In this document: piece after piece, positions 1 to 8,579 of the stretch | How positions within the stretch are numbered: the first letter of the stretch is position 1 | Layout of the letters: the number at the start of each line of letters is the position of its first letter | DNA from: Nocardiopsis sp. CC223A | Lineage (GTDB): Bacteria > Actinomycetota > Actinomycetes > Streptosporangiales > Streptosporangiaceae | Length of the DNA: 64,000 nucleotides | Direction of reading: 5' to 3' | Assembly: GCF_030766825.1 (NCBI RefSeq) | Contig: NZ_JASFDV010000009.1 | Location: 1 to 64,000 of the forward strand | The notes under the pieces: generated by a model | What the model was told of the DNA's origin: nothing | The model's input: the letters and a program-made list of their open reading frames with translations, nothing else | The model's database searches: none | Made by a program: the position numbers and the translations under genes

Positions 1-139
1 CTCCGAGGCGGGGCCGCGTCGCGCCGGGGCCCGCTCCCCACCGGTGCGGGGGCCACGGCTCCGTTCCGGCGACCCGGAACCCACGAGGCCGGACACCACC
101 GGCGGACCGGGACCGGACCGCCCGCCGGGCCGGCCTTCC

Positions 140-1492
140 CTAAAGGAGGGCGGACCGCCGCCGAAAGGCCGCACCCTGGCCGATGATGAGCCCGGTGTTG
201 GCCGCCGCGTAGGCGATCCAGATCCCGGTGAGCCCGCCCAGGGCGGCGGCGGGCACCGCCGCCAGGCACAGCAGCCCGTAACAGACCGCGAACGTGTACA
301 TCGAGTACCGCGCCTGTTTGAGCCCCAGCAGCCCCATCCCCGGCAGCGACTGCACGGCGTCGGCGAGCACCGCCGCCGCCAGCACCGGTAGCAGCGCGAT
401 GACCGCCTCCCGCACCACCGGGTCGGGGGTGAACGCCCCGACCGCGGGCTCGGCGAGCACCCACAGCAGCACCAGGCTCACCGTCACCGCGGGCACCGCC
501 ACCAGGTACCCGGCTGCGAGGGGGCGGCGCACCCCCGCCACCGACCCCCGCTTCGCGGCCCGGGCCGTGAGCGGGATGCCGGACTGGCCCACCGCGATCG
601 CCGGGAGGAACAGCAGGTTGGCGATGACCACCAGCACCTGGTGCGCGGCCGCCTGCTCCGTGCCCACCCGGGCCACCACCAGGCCCAGCAGGCTCAGCGC
701 CCCGAACTTGATGAGCAGCGTGGCCCCGGTCGGCAGCCCGACCCGGGCGATCCGCACGATGCCCGCCCACACGGGCGCGCCCAGGCCCGCCCGGTGTCCG
801 CGCAGCACGGTCCGGCGGCGCGAGACGTACAGGAACAGCGCCGCCATGATGCAGCCGTCCGCGAACAGTGCCAGCGCCGCCCCGGTCAGTCCCAGCCCGG
901 GGACCGGCCCCGCACCCAGCACGAGCGGCGGTGTGACGGTCACCGCCACACCGGTGTTGACCAGGCTCAGCAGCATCACGGACCGGTTCCGCCCCAGCCC
1001 GATGAGCAGGACCGTCACCGAGGACTTGAGCGCGGAGGTCACCAGGGCCAGTCCGGCCAGCACCGCGGGCAGCACGCCCAGCGCCGCCACGGTGGGTTCG
1101 GCCACCCCGATCGCACGCGCCCACAGCGGGGCCAGGATCAGGACGGCCCCGCCCGCCCCGCCCATGAGCAGGGCGAGCCAGGTGGAGTCGCGCACCACGG
1201 GCACCAGCGCGGCCGGGTCGTCCTCGTTCTCGGCGATGAACGGCATCGACCCGCGCAGCGCGCCCTGTACCACCATGAGCAGCGGATTGAACACCGTGAT
1301 GAGCAACGCGTAGGCGGCCAGGTCGGCGGTGGCGACGTTGCCGATCACTCCGACCGTGACCATGTTCCCGGCCGTGCCGGCGAGCATCGAGCAGTACAGG
1401 GGGAACGCCTTGCCCCCCAGGTTCCGTACGGTCCGCCCCAGCGGTGCGGGGGAGTCGGTCTGCCCGGCTGCGGGCGGGGGTTCCGTGGTCAC
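140..1492 (-). CDS. MATE-family multidrug/Na+ or H+ antiporter
   Basis: This is a 450-residue polytopic membrane protein with about twelve hydrophobic segments. It matches the MATE efflux family in overall layout, with two halves of six helices. Such proteins export cationic drugs or metabolites across the plasma membrane using an ion gradient. The open frame extends upstream to about 1801, but I place the start at the GTG at 1492. It has a GGGAGA ribosome-binding site about 7 nt ahead, and the N-terminal sequence beyond it is not membrane-protein-like. The gene diverges from the AhpD-like gene across roughly 280 bp. Substrate cannot be told from sequence. The family call is by recognition of the transporter pattern, not by a search. 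Confidence 0.8.
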   Translation of the reverse strand: MTTEPPPAAGQTDSPAPLGRTVRNLGGKAFPLYCSMLAGTAGNMVTVGVIGNVATADLAAYALLITVFNPLLMVVQGALRGSMPFIAENEDDPAALVPVVRDSTWLALLMGGAGGAVLILAPLWARAIGVAEPTVAALGVLPAVLAGLALVTSALKSSVTVLLIGLGRNRSVMLLSLVNTGVAVTVTPPLVLGAGPVPGLGLTGAALALFADGCIMAALFLYVSRRRTVLRGHRAGLGAPVWAGIVRIARVGLPTGATLLIKFGALSLLGLVVARVGTEQAAAHQVLVVIANLLFLPAIAVGQSGIPLTARAAKRGSVAGVRRPLAAGYLVAVPAVTVSLVLLWVLAEPAVGAFTPDPVVREAVIALLPVLAAAVLADAVQSLPGMGLLGLKQARYSMYTFAVCYGLLCLAAVPAAALGGLTGIWIAYAAANTGLIIGQGAAFRRRSALL

Positions 1493-1772
1493 GGCGGGGT
1501 CTCCCGGGATGGTTCCCAATGGATCCAGGGAAACGTAGCACGCCTTTTCGGATGAACCCAAAAGAATGCGAGCATAAAAGTCTTCTCCAGCATGGCGGAA
1601 ATTCATCTGAAAAGGGTCTGCCGATGGCCGGTGCCGGTCGTCGCCCGCGGCCCGTCCGCCGTGCGGGCCGCCATGCCGAAAAGGGTGCCCTGATCCCGGG
1701 AAGAGTGGTGTCATCGCGTACGTTGCCGGTAGTGCGGGCCGCACCGGCCCGCTCCGAGCGAGGAGGAGCCCC

Positions 1773-2225
1773 GTGTCCCAGAACCGCATCGTGTGGTCCA
1801 AGCAGGTTCCCGAGATCTATTCCAAACTCGACGAGGTCGACGGCCTCGTCGCCGAGCACCTCGACATCACCCTGCTCGAATTGGTGAAGCTGCGTTCCTC
1901 CGTCCTCAACGGCTGCTCGTTCTGCGTCGACCTGCACACCCGCCGGGCCCTGAAGGAGGGCGAGTCGCAGCAGCGCCTCTTCCTGGTGTCGGCCTGGTAC
2001 GAGGCGGGGGAGATCTTCACGCCGGCCGAGCGTGCGGCGCTGGCCCTCACCGACGAGATGACCCGCCTGGGTGACCACGGGGTCTCGGACGAGGTCTACG
2101 CGGAGGCCGCCGAGCACTTCGACGACAAGCGGCTGGCCGCCCTGGAGGTCGCCATCTCGATGATCAACCTCTACAACCGGTTGGCGGTCACCTCGCACCT
2201 GCACCCGCGTCCCCGCAGGGGCTGA
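1773..2225 (+). CDS. carboxymuconolactone decarboxylase / AhpD-like family protein
   Basis: This 150-residue protein is of the AhpD/CMD fold. The catalytic signature is visible as Cys48-x-x-Cys51-x-x-x-His55, followed by the typical helical stretch containing a TDEMTR segment. Members with CxxC plus His act as alkylhydroperoxidase-like thiol reductases, so a redox role is more likely than lactone decarboxylation. The GTG start at 1773 is preceded by a very strong AGGAGGAG site at 1761-1768. It stands alone between the divergent MATE gene and the acyl-CoA ligase about 100 bp downstream. Physiological substrate is unknown. Confidence 0.88.
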   Translation: MSQNRIVWSKQVPEIYSKLDEVDGLVAEHLDITLLELVKLRSSVLNGCSFCVDLHTRRALKEGESQQRLFLVSAWYEAGEIFTPAERAALALTDEMTRLGDHGVSDEVYAEAAEHFDDKRLAALEVAISMINLYNRLAVTSHLHPRPRRG

Positions 2226-2322
2226 GCGCCGCTCGGGGTCTGTCCGGGAAGGGGGCCCGGTGTTACGCTCGCGTGTGTTCTAGATCACATGTGAGCGTAG
2301 TGACGACCGTCAGGAGCCCTTC

Positions 2323-4119
2323 GTGCCTCCAACCGTCTCCCCGGACCACACCCTCGCGCACCTCCTCGAACACAACGCCGCCGTCCACCCCGACCTGCCC
2401 GCCCTGTCCTGGCGCTCCGGCGCGGACTGGGCCACCCTCACCTGGGCCGAGGTGAACACGGCCGTCGCCCGCCTCGCCCAGGGCTACGCCTCGCTCGGCG
2501 TGGCCCCGGGCGACCGCGCCCTGCTGATGATGGGCAACCGGCCCGAGCACTGGCTCTCCGACCTCGCCCTGGTGCACATCGGCGCGATCCCCACCACCGT
2601 CTACGGCACCGCCGCCCCCGAGCAGGTCGCCTACATCGCCGGGCACAGCGGGGCCCGCCTCGCGGTCGTGGAGGACGCCGCCGTCGCGGCCGCCTGGGAG
2701 CCCCTGGCCGCCGACCCGGGCACGGCGCTGGAGTCCCTCGTCGTGGTCTCCGGGGCCGACCCCGGCCGCGGCCACCTCGACTACGCCGCCCTGGCCGCGA
2801 CCCCGGCGGGCGACGCGTTCGGGCGACGCCACGACCTCAAGCCCGACGACCTGCTCACCGTCGTCTACACCTCCGGGACCACCGGCGACCCCAAGGGCGT
2901 GGCGATCACCCACCGGCGGATGCTCGCCAACCTGGCGGCCCTGGACTCCCTCATCGACCTGCCCGAGCACGCCGCCCACATCTGCTACCTGCCGCTGGCC
3001 CACATCGCCGAGCGCGACCTGGGGCTGTACCTGCCGCTGCTGCGCGCCTCCCACGTATGGCTGTGCGACGACCCGGCCCGCCTGGTCGAGGTGCTGCGGC
3101 ACGTACGCCCGCCCCAGTTCTTCGGGGTGCCCCGGGTGTCGGAGAAGTTGGCGTCGGTGCTGCGGGCGGGCATCGCGGGGCTGCCCGAGGAGCAGCGTGC
3201 GGGGATCGAGGGGGCCATGGCGGTGGCCACCGAGCACGCCGCCCACCTGGAACGCGGTGAGCCGGTCCCGCCGGACCTCGCCGGGCGGTTCGCGGCGGTC
3301 CGCGAACTCGCCCTGACCCCGATTCTGGAGAAGGTCGGTCTGGACCGCGTGGTGTGGGCCTCCAGCGCCTCCGCCCCGATGCCGCAGGAGGTCGTGCGCT
3401 TCTGGGCGGGTCTGGGCGTGCAGGTCATGGACGCCTGGGGCCTGACCGAGTCGCTGGGCGTGGCCACCGTCAACACCCCGACGGCCGGGTTCCGGCCGGG
3501 GTCGGTGGGGCGCCCGCTCGCCACGGTGGAGGTCCGGGTCGCCGACGACGGCGAGGTTCTGCTGCGGGGCGAGACGGTGTTCGACGGGTACGTGGACGCC
3601 GGGGGTTCGGTACGCCCGGCCACCGACGCCGACGGCTGGTTCGCCACCGGCGACATCGGCCGCCTGGACGAGGACGGCCACCTGTGGATCACCGACCGCA
3701 AGAAGGAGATCATCGTGACCAGCGGGGGCAAGAACGTCTCGCCCGCCCTGGTGGAGAACACCCTCAAGGAGCACCCGCTGGTCGGCCAGGTCTACGCGCA
3801 CGGGGACGACCGGCCCTACCTGGTGGCCCTGGTGGTGCCCGACCGGGAGGTCCTCCCGGTGTGGGCGGCGGCCCGCGGCATCGACACCGGCGGGGACCGG
3901 GACGCCCTGGTCGCCCATCCGGAGGTGAACGCGGAGCTGGAGCGCGCGGTCGCCGCGGCCAACGCCCGGCTGAGCCGGGCCGAGCAGGTCAAGCGCCACC
4001 GTGTGCTGGCGGGCGAGTGGGGCCCGGACACCGGCGAGCTCACCCCCTCCCTCAAGCTCCGGCGGCGCGTCGTCCGGGACAGGTACGCGGCGGAGCTGGA
4101 CGCCCTCTACCGGGACTGA
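2323..4119 (+). CDS. long-chain-fatty-acid--CoA ligase (FadD-type, AMP-forming)
   Basis: This 598-residue ANL-superfamily ligase activates a fatty acid to acyl-AMP and then acyl-CoA. The AMP-binding P-loop YTSGTTGDPKG lies near residue 183, the adenine-binding DAWGLTES motif near 370, and the C-terminal GDIGRLDEDGHLWITDRKKE hinge with its catalytic region near 450. A late lysine lies within TPSLKLRRR. Length and the C-terminal SLKLRR pattern match FadD15-like long-chain acyl-CoA synthetases. The start is the GTG at 2323. The gene is monocistronic and ends at a bidirectional hairpin at 4151-4181. Chain-length specificity is not determinable here. Confidence 0.9.
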   Translation: MPPTVSPDHTLAHLLEHNAAVHPDLPALSWRSGADWATLTWAEVNTAVARLAQGYASLGVAPGDRALLMMGNRPEHWLSDLALVHIGAIPTTVYGTAAPEQVAYIAGHSGARLAVVEDAAVAAAWEPLAADPGTALESLVVVSGADPGRGHLDYAALAATPAGDAFGRRHDLKPDDLLTVVYTSGTTGDPKGVAITHRRMLANLAALDSLIDLPEHAAHICYLPLAHIAERDLGLYLPLLRASHVWLCDDPARLVEVLRHVRPPQFFGVPRVSEKLASVLRAGIAGLPEEQRAGIEGAMAVATEHAAHLERGEPVPPDLAGRFAAVRELALTPILEKVGLDRVVWASSASAPMPQEVVRFWAGLGVQVMDAWGLTESLGVATVNTPTAGFRPGSVGRPLATVEVRVADDGEVLLRGETVFDGYVDAGGSVRPATDADGWFATGDIGRLDEDGHLWITDRKKEIIVTSGGKNVSPALVENTLKEHPLVGQVYAHGDDRPYLVALVVPDREVLPVWAAARGIDTGGDRDALVAHPEVNAELERAVAAANARLSRAEQVKRHRVLAGEWGPDTGELTPSLKLRRRVVRDRYAAELDALYRD

Positions 4120-4150
4120 CCCCGGCGCCGCGGTCCGGGCGGGAACGGTG

Positions 4151-4181
4151 GGAGGGGCGCCCCCGCTCGGGACGCCCCTCC
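4151..4181. terminator. bidirectional hairpin terminator
   Basis: A 9-bp inverted repeat (GGAGGGGCG at 4151-4159, CGCCCCTCC at 4173-4181) sits between the convergent ligase and DUF7144 genes. Confidence 0.6.
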
Positions 4182-4207
4182 TGCTCCGTGTGCCGTGACA
4201 CCCTTGC

Positions 4208-4759
4208 TCAGCCGGTGGTCCGACCGTGCTCGGTGGTCTGACCGTGCTCGGTGGTCTGCCCGGCGGTCTGCTCCGGGGCCCGCGCCTGCCGGGGCGCCTC
4301 GTGTGCGGCCTGGTAGCCGCTCCGGTAGGCCTCCTGTTCTGCGGTGCTCATCCCGGCCGACGTCGCGGCGCCCTCACGTTCGGCCCTGCTCGGCCACCCG
4401 GCGGTCAGCCCGTAGATCACCAGGATGTCGATGGCGATGGCCACCATCGACCACACCGGCATGGCCACGACGAACGCCAGCTGGGCCAGCGCGTTGAGAG
4501 CGGCCAACACGATGCCGAACACCCGTGCCCAGGTGCTGCCGGACAGCAGGGACAGACCCGAGGCCACCAGGACCACGCCCCACAGACCGAGCAGGATGCC
4601 CCAGGGGCCGTAGCCCATGACGAACATCTCCGTGTCGCCGACCACGTAGAACTCCGGCGTGACCAGGGCGACCAGCCCCTGGATGATGTTGACCGACCCG
4701 ATCACGATCATCAGGGTCGCAGCGAAGAACTGCCATCCGTTGGGTGACTCTGCACGCAT
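4208..4759 (-). CDS. DUF7144-type four-helix membrane protein
   Basis: This 183-residue protein has four predicted membrane helices in residues 8-120, with an MGYGPWGILLGLWG segment in the second. A hydrophilic tail follows. The family is common in actinobacteria and has no known biochemical role. The tail ends in near-perfect repeats (TTEHG, TTEHG, then a degenerate copy), encoded by tandem 15-nt units at about 4211-4250, so the C-terminus may vary in length between strains. The ATG at 4759 follows a GAGGAGA site. The gene is single and convergent with the acyl-CoA ligase. Confidence 0.7.
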   Translation of the reverse strand: MRAESPNGWQFFAATLMIVIGSVNIIQGLVALVTPEFYVVGDTEMFVMGYGPWGILLGLWGVVLVASGLSLLSGSTWARVFGIVLAALNALAQLAFVVAMPVWSMVAIAIDILVIYGLTAGWPSRAEREGAATSAGMSTAEQEAYRSGYQAAHEAPRQARAPEQTAGQTTEHGQTTEHGRTTG

Positions 4760-4928
4760 CTCGTCTCCTCACCGACCGGGCGCGAAGGTCCGGGGCCCGG
4801 CCCTTGGGACGTGCATGGAAAGCGCGGGTCCGCGCTCCGCTCCTTCATGATCTGCCGGTCGGGGTCAGCGGAACGCCAGAGGTTCCCCCGCATCGGGCAA
4901 AGCCGGGCCGATCTCCTCCTTGCTACGG

Positions 4929-4940
4929 AATTACGTAATT
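4929..4940. promoter_or_regulatory. 12-bp palindrome, probable operator of the ArsR-like regulator
   Basis: AATTACGTAATT is a perfect palindrome flanked by ACGG on both sides and lies 26 bp before the regulator's GTG start, in an AT-rich island. The position suits autoregulation. There is no clear ribosome-binding site between it and the start, so the transcript may be nearly leaderless. No binding data are available. Confidence 0.5.
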
Positions 4941-4965
4941 ACGGATTTCCTGGTACCGTGCGGGT

Positions 4966-5478
4966 GTGGCAGAGAAGACGACCGAACAGAGACTGGCCGC
5001 CCTGGAGGCCAGGATCACCGCGCTGGAGACGCGCGGCACGGCCGAGCGCGCGCCGGAGGCCGACGCCGACAACGACCCGTTCTTCGCCCTGGCCGCCCTG
5101 AAACGGCACGTCACCGGAACCGGAGGCGTGGTCTTCGCCGGAGTCGTCGGCTCCGGCCCCGAGGCCGTCGAGTGGCAGCAGGGCCTGCCCGCCGAACGCC
5201 TGGCCGCGGAGGACTGGTCCCGCCGCGCCAGCGCCCTGGACGCCCTGGGGCACCCGGTCCGCCTCCAACTGCTCCAAGCGGTCTGGCAGGGCACCGACAC
5301 CGTCGCCGCCCTGGCCGAACTCTCCGACTTCGGCACGACCGGCCAGATCTACCACCACGTGAACCTGTTGGCCGCCGCCGGATGGCTCGTCACCGTCCGC
5401 CGCGGACGCTACGCCGTTCCCCCCGAACGCCTCGTCCCGCTCCTGGTGATCCTCACCGCCGCGGGCGGGGCCGTCTGA
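4966..5478 (+). CDS. ArsR-like winged-helix transcriptional regulator
   Basis: This 170-residue protein has a short N-terminal coiled-coil-like segment (residues 1-25), a linker region, and a C-terminal winged helix from about 85 on. That region starts with ALGHPVRLQLLQAVWQG, the pattern of ArsR/MarR-like helix-turn-helix domains. The recognition helix lies in TGQIYHHVNLLAAAGW. No metal-binding cysteines are present, so it is unlikely to be a metal sensor. The gene sits 18 bp ahead of the serine hydrolase gene and probably forms an operon with it and the small membrane protein. A palindrome at 4929-4940 suggests autorepression. Confidence 0.75.
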   Translation: MAEKTTEQRLAALEARITALETRGTAERAPEADADNDPFFALAALKRHVTGTGGVVFAGVVGSGPEAVEWQQGLPAERLAAEDWSRRASALDALGHPVRLQLLQAVWQGTDTVAALAELSDFGTTGQIYHHVNLLAAAGWLVTVRRGRYAVPPERLVPLLVILTAAGGAV

Positions 5479-5495
5479 ACCGAGAGAGGTGACCC

Positions 5496-6566
5496 GTGCG
5501 CACCCGCACCATCGTGGCGGCCTGCCTGGCCGCGCTCCTGGTCATCGCCCTGGGCGTCGCGGTCGCGCCGCGCGTCCCGACGCTCTCCGCCGCCGAGACC
5601 GGTGACCCGGACCTGCTCGACCGCGCTCGCGACCTGTACGCCGACGGCCCCCGCGACCTGCTCGGCGTCGTCGAGGTCGACGGCGGTGACACCACCACCG
5701 CCCACTTCGGCGGCGGCGCCGACACCGACTTCGAGATCGGCTCCATCAGCAAGACCATGACCGCCCTGCTCCTGGCCGACGCGATCGAGCGCGGCGAGGT
5801 CACCGAGGAGACGCCGCTGGGCGACCTGCTCGACCTCGGCGACGCCCCGGCCGCCGACGTCACCCTGGCCGAACTGGCCTCCCACCGCTCCGGACTGCCC
5901 CGGCTCTCCCCCCGGGTGCGGGACATCGCCGCGAACATCGTCGTTTTCAACTTCCTGGGCCGCGACCCCTACCGCTACGACGAGGCCACCCTGCTGGACC
6001 AGGCCCGCGCCGCCGGACTCGCCGACCGCGGCGAGTCCCACTACTCCAACCTGGGCTTCGCCCTGCTGGGCCTGGCCCTGGCCGAGGCGGCCGGGACCCA
6101 CTACCCGGACCTGCTGCACGAGCGCCTGCTGGACCCGCTCGGCATGGACGACACCCACCTCCCCCGCACCGGGGCCGACCTGCCCGCCGACGCCACCCCC
6201 GGGCACACCGCGAAGGGCCGCACCGCCGCGCCCTGGCTCGCCATGGCCTACGCCCCCGCCGGCGGCGTCCGCTCCACCCCGGCCGACATGGAACGGTTCG
6301 CCCGCGCCCTGCTGGACGGCACCGCCCCCGGCACGGCGGCCCTGGAACCGCGTTGGCCCAGCGGCGAGGACCGCATCGGCTACGCGTGGGTCACCACCGA
6401 CGTCGACGGCACCGAGGTGACCTGGCACAACGGGGGCACCGGGGGGTTCACCTCCATGCTGGCCCTGGACCGGGAGGCCGACCGGGCGGTCGTCGTGCTC
6501 TCCAACACCACCACCGGCGTGGAAGGGCGGGCCGTCGAGCTGCTCACCGGACAGGAGTGGTCGTGA
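5496..6566 (+). CDS. serine hydrolase, class C beta-lactamase / D-Ala-D-Ala peptidase family
   Basis: This 356-residue exported enzyme has an N-terminal hydrophobic signal segment (about residues 5-27). The penicillin-recognising motifs are complete: Ser83-x-x-Lys86, Tyr183-Ser-Asn185 and His311-Asn-Gly313. The family includes DD-peptidases, esterases and class C beta-lactamases. The context does not choose between them, and an extracytoplasmic peptidase or esterase is the cautious reading. GTG start at 5496 follows GAGAGG. It is coupled to the next gene by a GTGA overlap and follows an ArsR-like regulator. Confidence 0.85.
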   Translation: MRTRTIVAACLAALLVIALGVAVAPRVPTLSAAETGDPDLLDRARDLYADGPRDLLGVVEVDGGDTTTAHFGGGADTDFEIGSISKTMTALLLADAIERGEVTEETPLGDLLDLGDAPAADVTLAELASHRSGLPRLSPRVRDIAANIVVFNFLGRDPYRYDEATLLDQARAAGLADRGESHYSNLGFALLGLALAEAAGTHYPDLLHERLLDPLGMDDTHLPRTGADLPADATPGHTAKGRTAAPWLAMAYAPAGGVRSTPADMERFARALLDGTAPGTAALEPRWPSGEDRIGYAWVTTDVDGTEVTWHNGGTGGFTSMLALDREADRAVVVLSNTTTGVEGRAVELLTGQEWS

Positions 6567-6949
6567 ACACCGACCTGACCACCGTCGCCGTCAGCGCCTT
6601 CCTCTGCCTCTGGTGGGCGGTCGCCGCCGTGTCCCTCGCCCTGGCCGCCCGTCCGGGCGCGGGGAGGAGGCACCTCGCCGACCGCTGGGACGCGCTGTCC
6701 CGCACGGCCTCACTGGGCTTCCTCGTCCCGCTCTGCCTGGTCGCCGTCACCTGGACGGCCCTCCCGGTCGCGCTGTGGTACCTGCTGACCGCGCTGACGG
6801 CGGCGGCGGTCGCGGCCGTCGTCCTGCGCCTGCCGGGCCTGCCCGCCCGCGGGCCGGACACCGGGGCGCCCGCCCGCCGTGCCTCGGCGATCGGCAACAC
6901 CGCGCTGGCCGCCGCGGTCGTCTGCTCGCTCGCCCTGTTCCTCCCGTGA
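6563..6949 (+). CDS. small four-helix membrane protein, partner of the serine hydrolase
   Basis: This 128-residue integral membrane protein is of no recognised family. It has about four hydrophobic helices (roughly residues 8-25, 48-65, 66-85 and 105-127) and no catalytic motif I can see. Its GTG start at 6563 overlaps the hydrolase stop codon (GTGA) and follows an AGGAG site 5 nt upstream, so the two proteins are probably made together. A role as membrane partner of the hydrolase is inference from coupling only. Confidence 0.6.
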   Translation: MNTDLTTVAVSAFLCLWWAVAAVSLALAARPGAGRRHLADRWDALSRTASLGFLVPLCLVAVTWTALPVALWYLLTALTAAAVAAVVLRLPGLPARGPDTGAPARRASAIGNTALAAAVVCSLALFLP

Positions 6950-7211
6950 AAAAGCCCGAGGCGCCGACAGGCCGCCGGAGAAACGCGCCGATCGATGAAT
7001 GAACTGTCCTGACAAATGGCGAACTGGACGATTTGAACACGTGCTGACCTGGGCGATTACCGCGCTCTCGGCGAAGATCCCTTTTCCGTAAGGCCCGCGC
7101 CGAGCCCGAATGTGGTCTACCGTGAAAATCGTCCGACCGCGCGTTCCCCGGCGAGCGCCGTGGCCCGTCGAACGCGCGGCGCGACCCCGTTCCGTTCGAC
7201 CCGAGGACCCC

Positions 7212-8579
7212 ATGTCGACCGACTCCCGCGACCGGATCCGGACCTCTCCCCACCCCGCCCACCAGGCCCTGATCGCCCTCCTGGCCACCGCCGTCCCCGT
7301 CGTCCCCGCCTGGTCGTGGTCGGTGGTCGTGGTCGGCGAAAGCGACCGCCCCCTGGTCGCCGCGGTCGTCGGAGTGCTCGGAGCCGCCCTGTGCGCGGCC
7401 GTCGCCGTGGCCGCCCACCGCGCCGCCGCCGTCCGCGTGGTCCGGGACGGGCGCATCCGCGCCCAGACCGCGGGCGACACCCTCGAACACGAGGCCGTGC
7501 TGCTGGCCGACCACCTGCTGCCCACCCTGGCCGAGGGTGTGCGCGCCGGGCGCACCGCCGGTGAGATCCTGGCCGCGCACCCCCCGATCCGGCACGCCGC
7601 ACTGGACCGGCTGCTGCGCGCCGTCGGGGGCGAACTCGACCTGGCCGCCCGCCGGGCCGAGCACGCCCGAGCCCTCATCGCCCGCTGCGAACGACGGATC
7701 ACCGACCTGGACCGCACCTGGCTGCCGCTGCTGACCACCCGCATCCGCGCCGATCGCCACGCCGCCGCCGAGACCGCCGACCCGCCGCCCGCCCCCAGCG
7801 GACACCGGCCCATCGACGACGCCCTGACCCGGCTCGGCGACCACGTCCGGGACGAGCTGCTGACGGCCGCCCGCCGTACCGACACCGTGCTGGCCGCCAC
7901 CGCCGCCTGCGGCGCCCGCCTGCGCGCCGGGTTGGAGACCGCCGCCGAGCACCTGCGCACCCTGCGCGAGACCCACGGCGACCGGCCCGAGGTCCGCGAG
8001 GACCTGGTGGAGGCGGGCCGGGTCCTGGCCCGCACCGTCAGGATCGCCGACACCCTGGTCACCCTCGCGGGCGGCGGCCTCGGCCGCCGCGACACCGGGA
8101 CCGTCCCCCTGCCCGACGTCCTGCGCCGGGCGACCCGGCGTATCGGCGCCCACCGGCGGGTGCGCGCCCGCGGCGCCGAGGGGGTGGAGGTCCTCGGCCA
8201 GGCCGCCGAGCCGCTGGCCCGCGTCCTGACCGAGCTGTTCGACAACGCCGCCGCCTTCTCCGGACCCGACGCCGAGGTGCTCGTCCGGGTCGAGGAGGCA
8301 CAGGAGGGGGTCCTCCTGTGCGTGGAGGACGGCGGACCCGGGATGCGCCGCCGCGAACGGGAGGCCGCCCGGGCCCGCATCGACTCCCCCGGGGGACTGG
8401 AGACCCTGGACGGGGAACGCACCGGGCTGGCCGTGGTCGGCCTCATCGCGGCCCGCCACCGCTTCGGCGTCGACTTCGGGACCTCGCCGCAGGGCGGGCT
8501 CGGGGTCGGCGTCCTGGTCCCGTGGACCCTGGTCACGGCGTCCGGCCCGGTGGCCGCGGGGGCGGTGATCGCCTCGTGA
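7212..8579 (+). CDS. conservon-type (CvnA-like) membrane sensor histidine kinase
   Basis: This 455-residue protein has two N-terminal membrane helices (about 20-70), a long helical linker rich in Ala/Arg, and a C-terminal GHKL ATPase domain. The N-box is LTELFDNAAAFS, the G1 box DGGPGM and the G2 box near GLAVVGLIAARH. No classic H-box is obvious, as in kinases of Streptomyces cvn operons. It is shorter than typical CvnA proteins, which often exceed 700 residues. I choose the ATG at 7212 with GAGG ahead over an in-frame ATG at 7110. Its stop overlaps the P450 start (GTGA), the arrangement expected of a reduced conservon. Confidence 0.75.
   Translation: MSTDSRDRIRTSPHPAHQALIALLATAVPVVPAWSWSVVVVGESDRPLVAAVVGVLGAALCAAVAVAAHRAAAVRVVRDGRIRAQTAGDTLEHEAVLLADHLLPTLAEGVRAGRTAGEILAAHPPIRHAALDRLLRAVGGELDLAARRAEHARALIARCERRITDLDRTWLPLLTTRIRADRHAAAETADPPPAPSGHRPIDDALTRLGDHVRDELLTAARRTDTVLAATAACGARLRAGLETAAEHLRTLRETHGDRPEVREDLVEAGRVLARTVRIADTLVTLAGGGLGRRDTGTVPLPDVLRRATRRIGAHRRVRARGAEGVEVLGQAAEPLARVLTELFDNAAAFSGPDAEVLVRVEEAQEGVLLCVEDGGPGMRRREREAARARIDSPGGLETLDGERTGLAVVGLIAARHRFGVDFGTSPQGGLGVGVLVPWTLVTASGPVAAGAVIAS

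Noticed and set aside
2263..3999. 578-codon open frame opposite the acyl-CoA ligase
   Set aside because: Arises from high GC codon structure; low-complexity Gly/Arg/Val product and no domain. The same holds for long frames opposite the P450 (6710-9658), ABC (32374-35019) and carboxylase genes.
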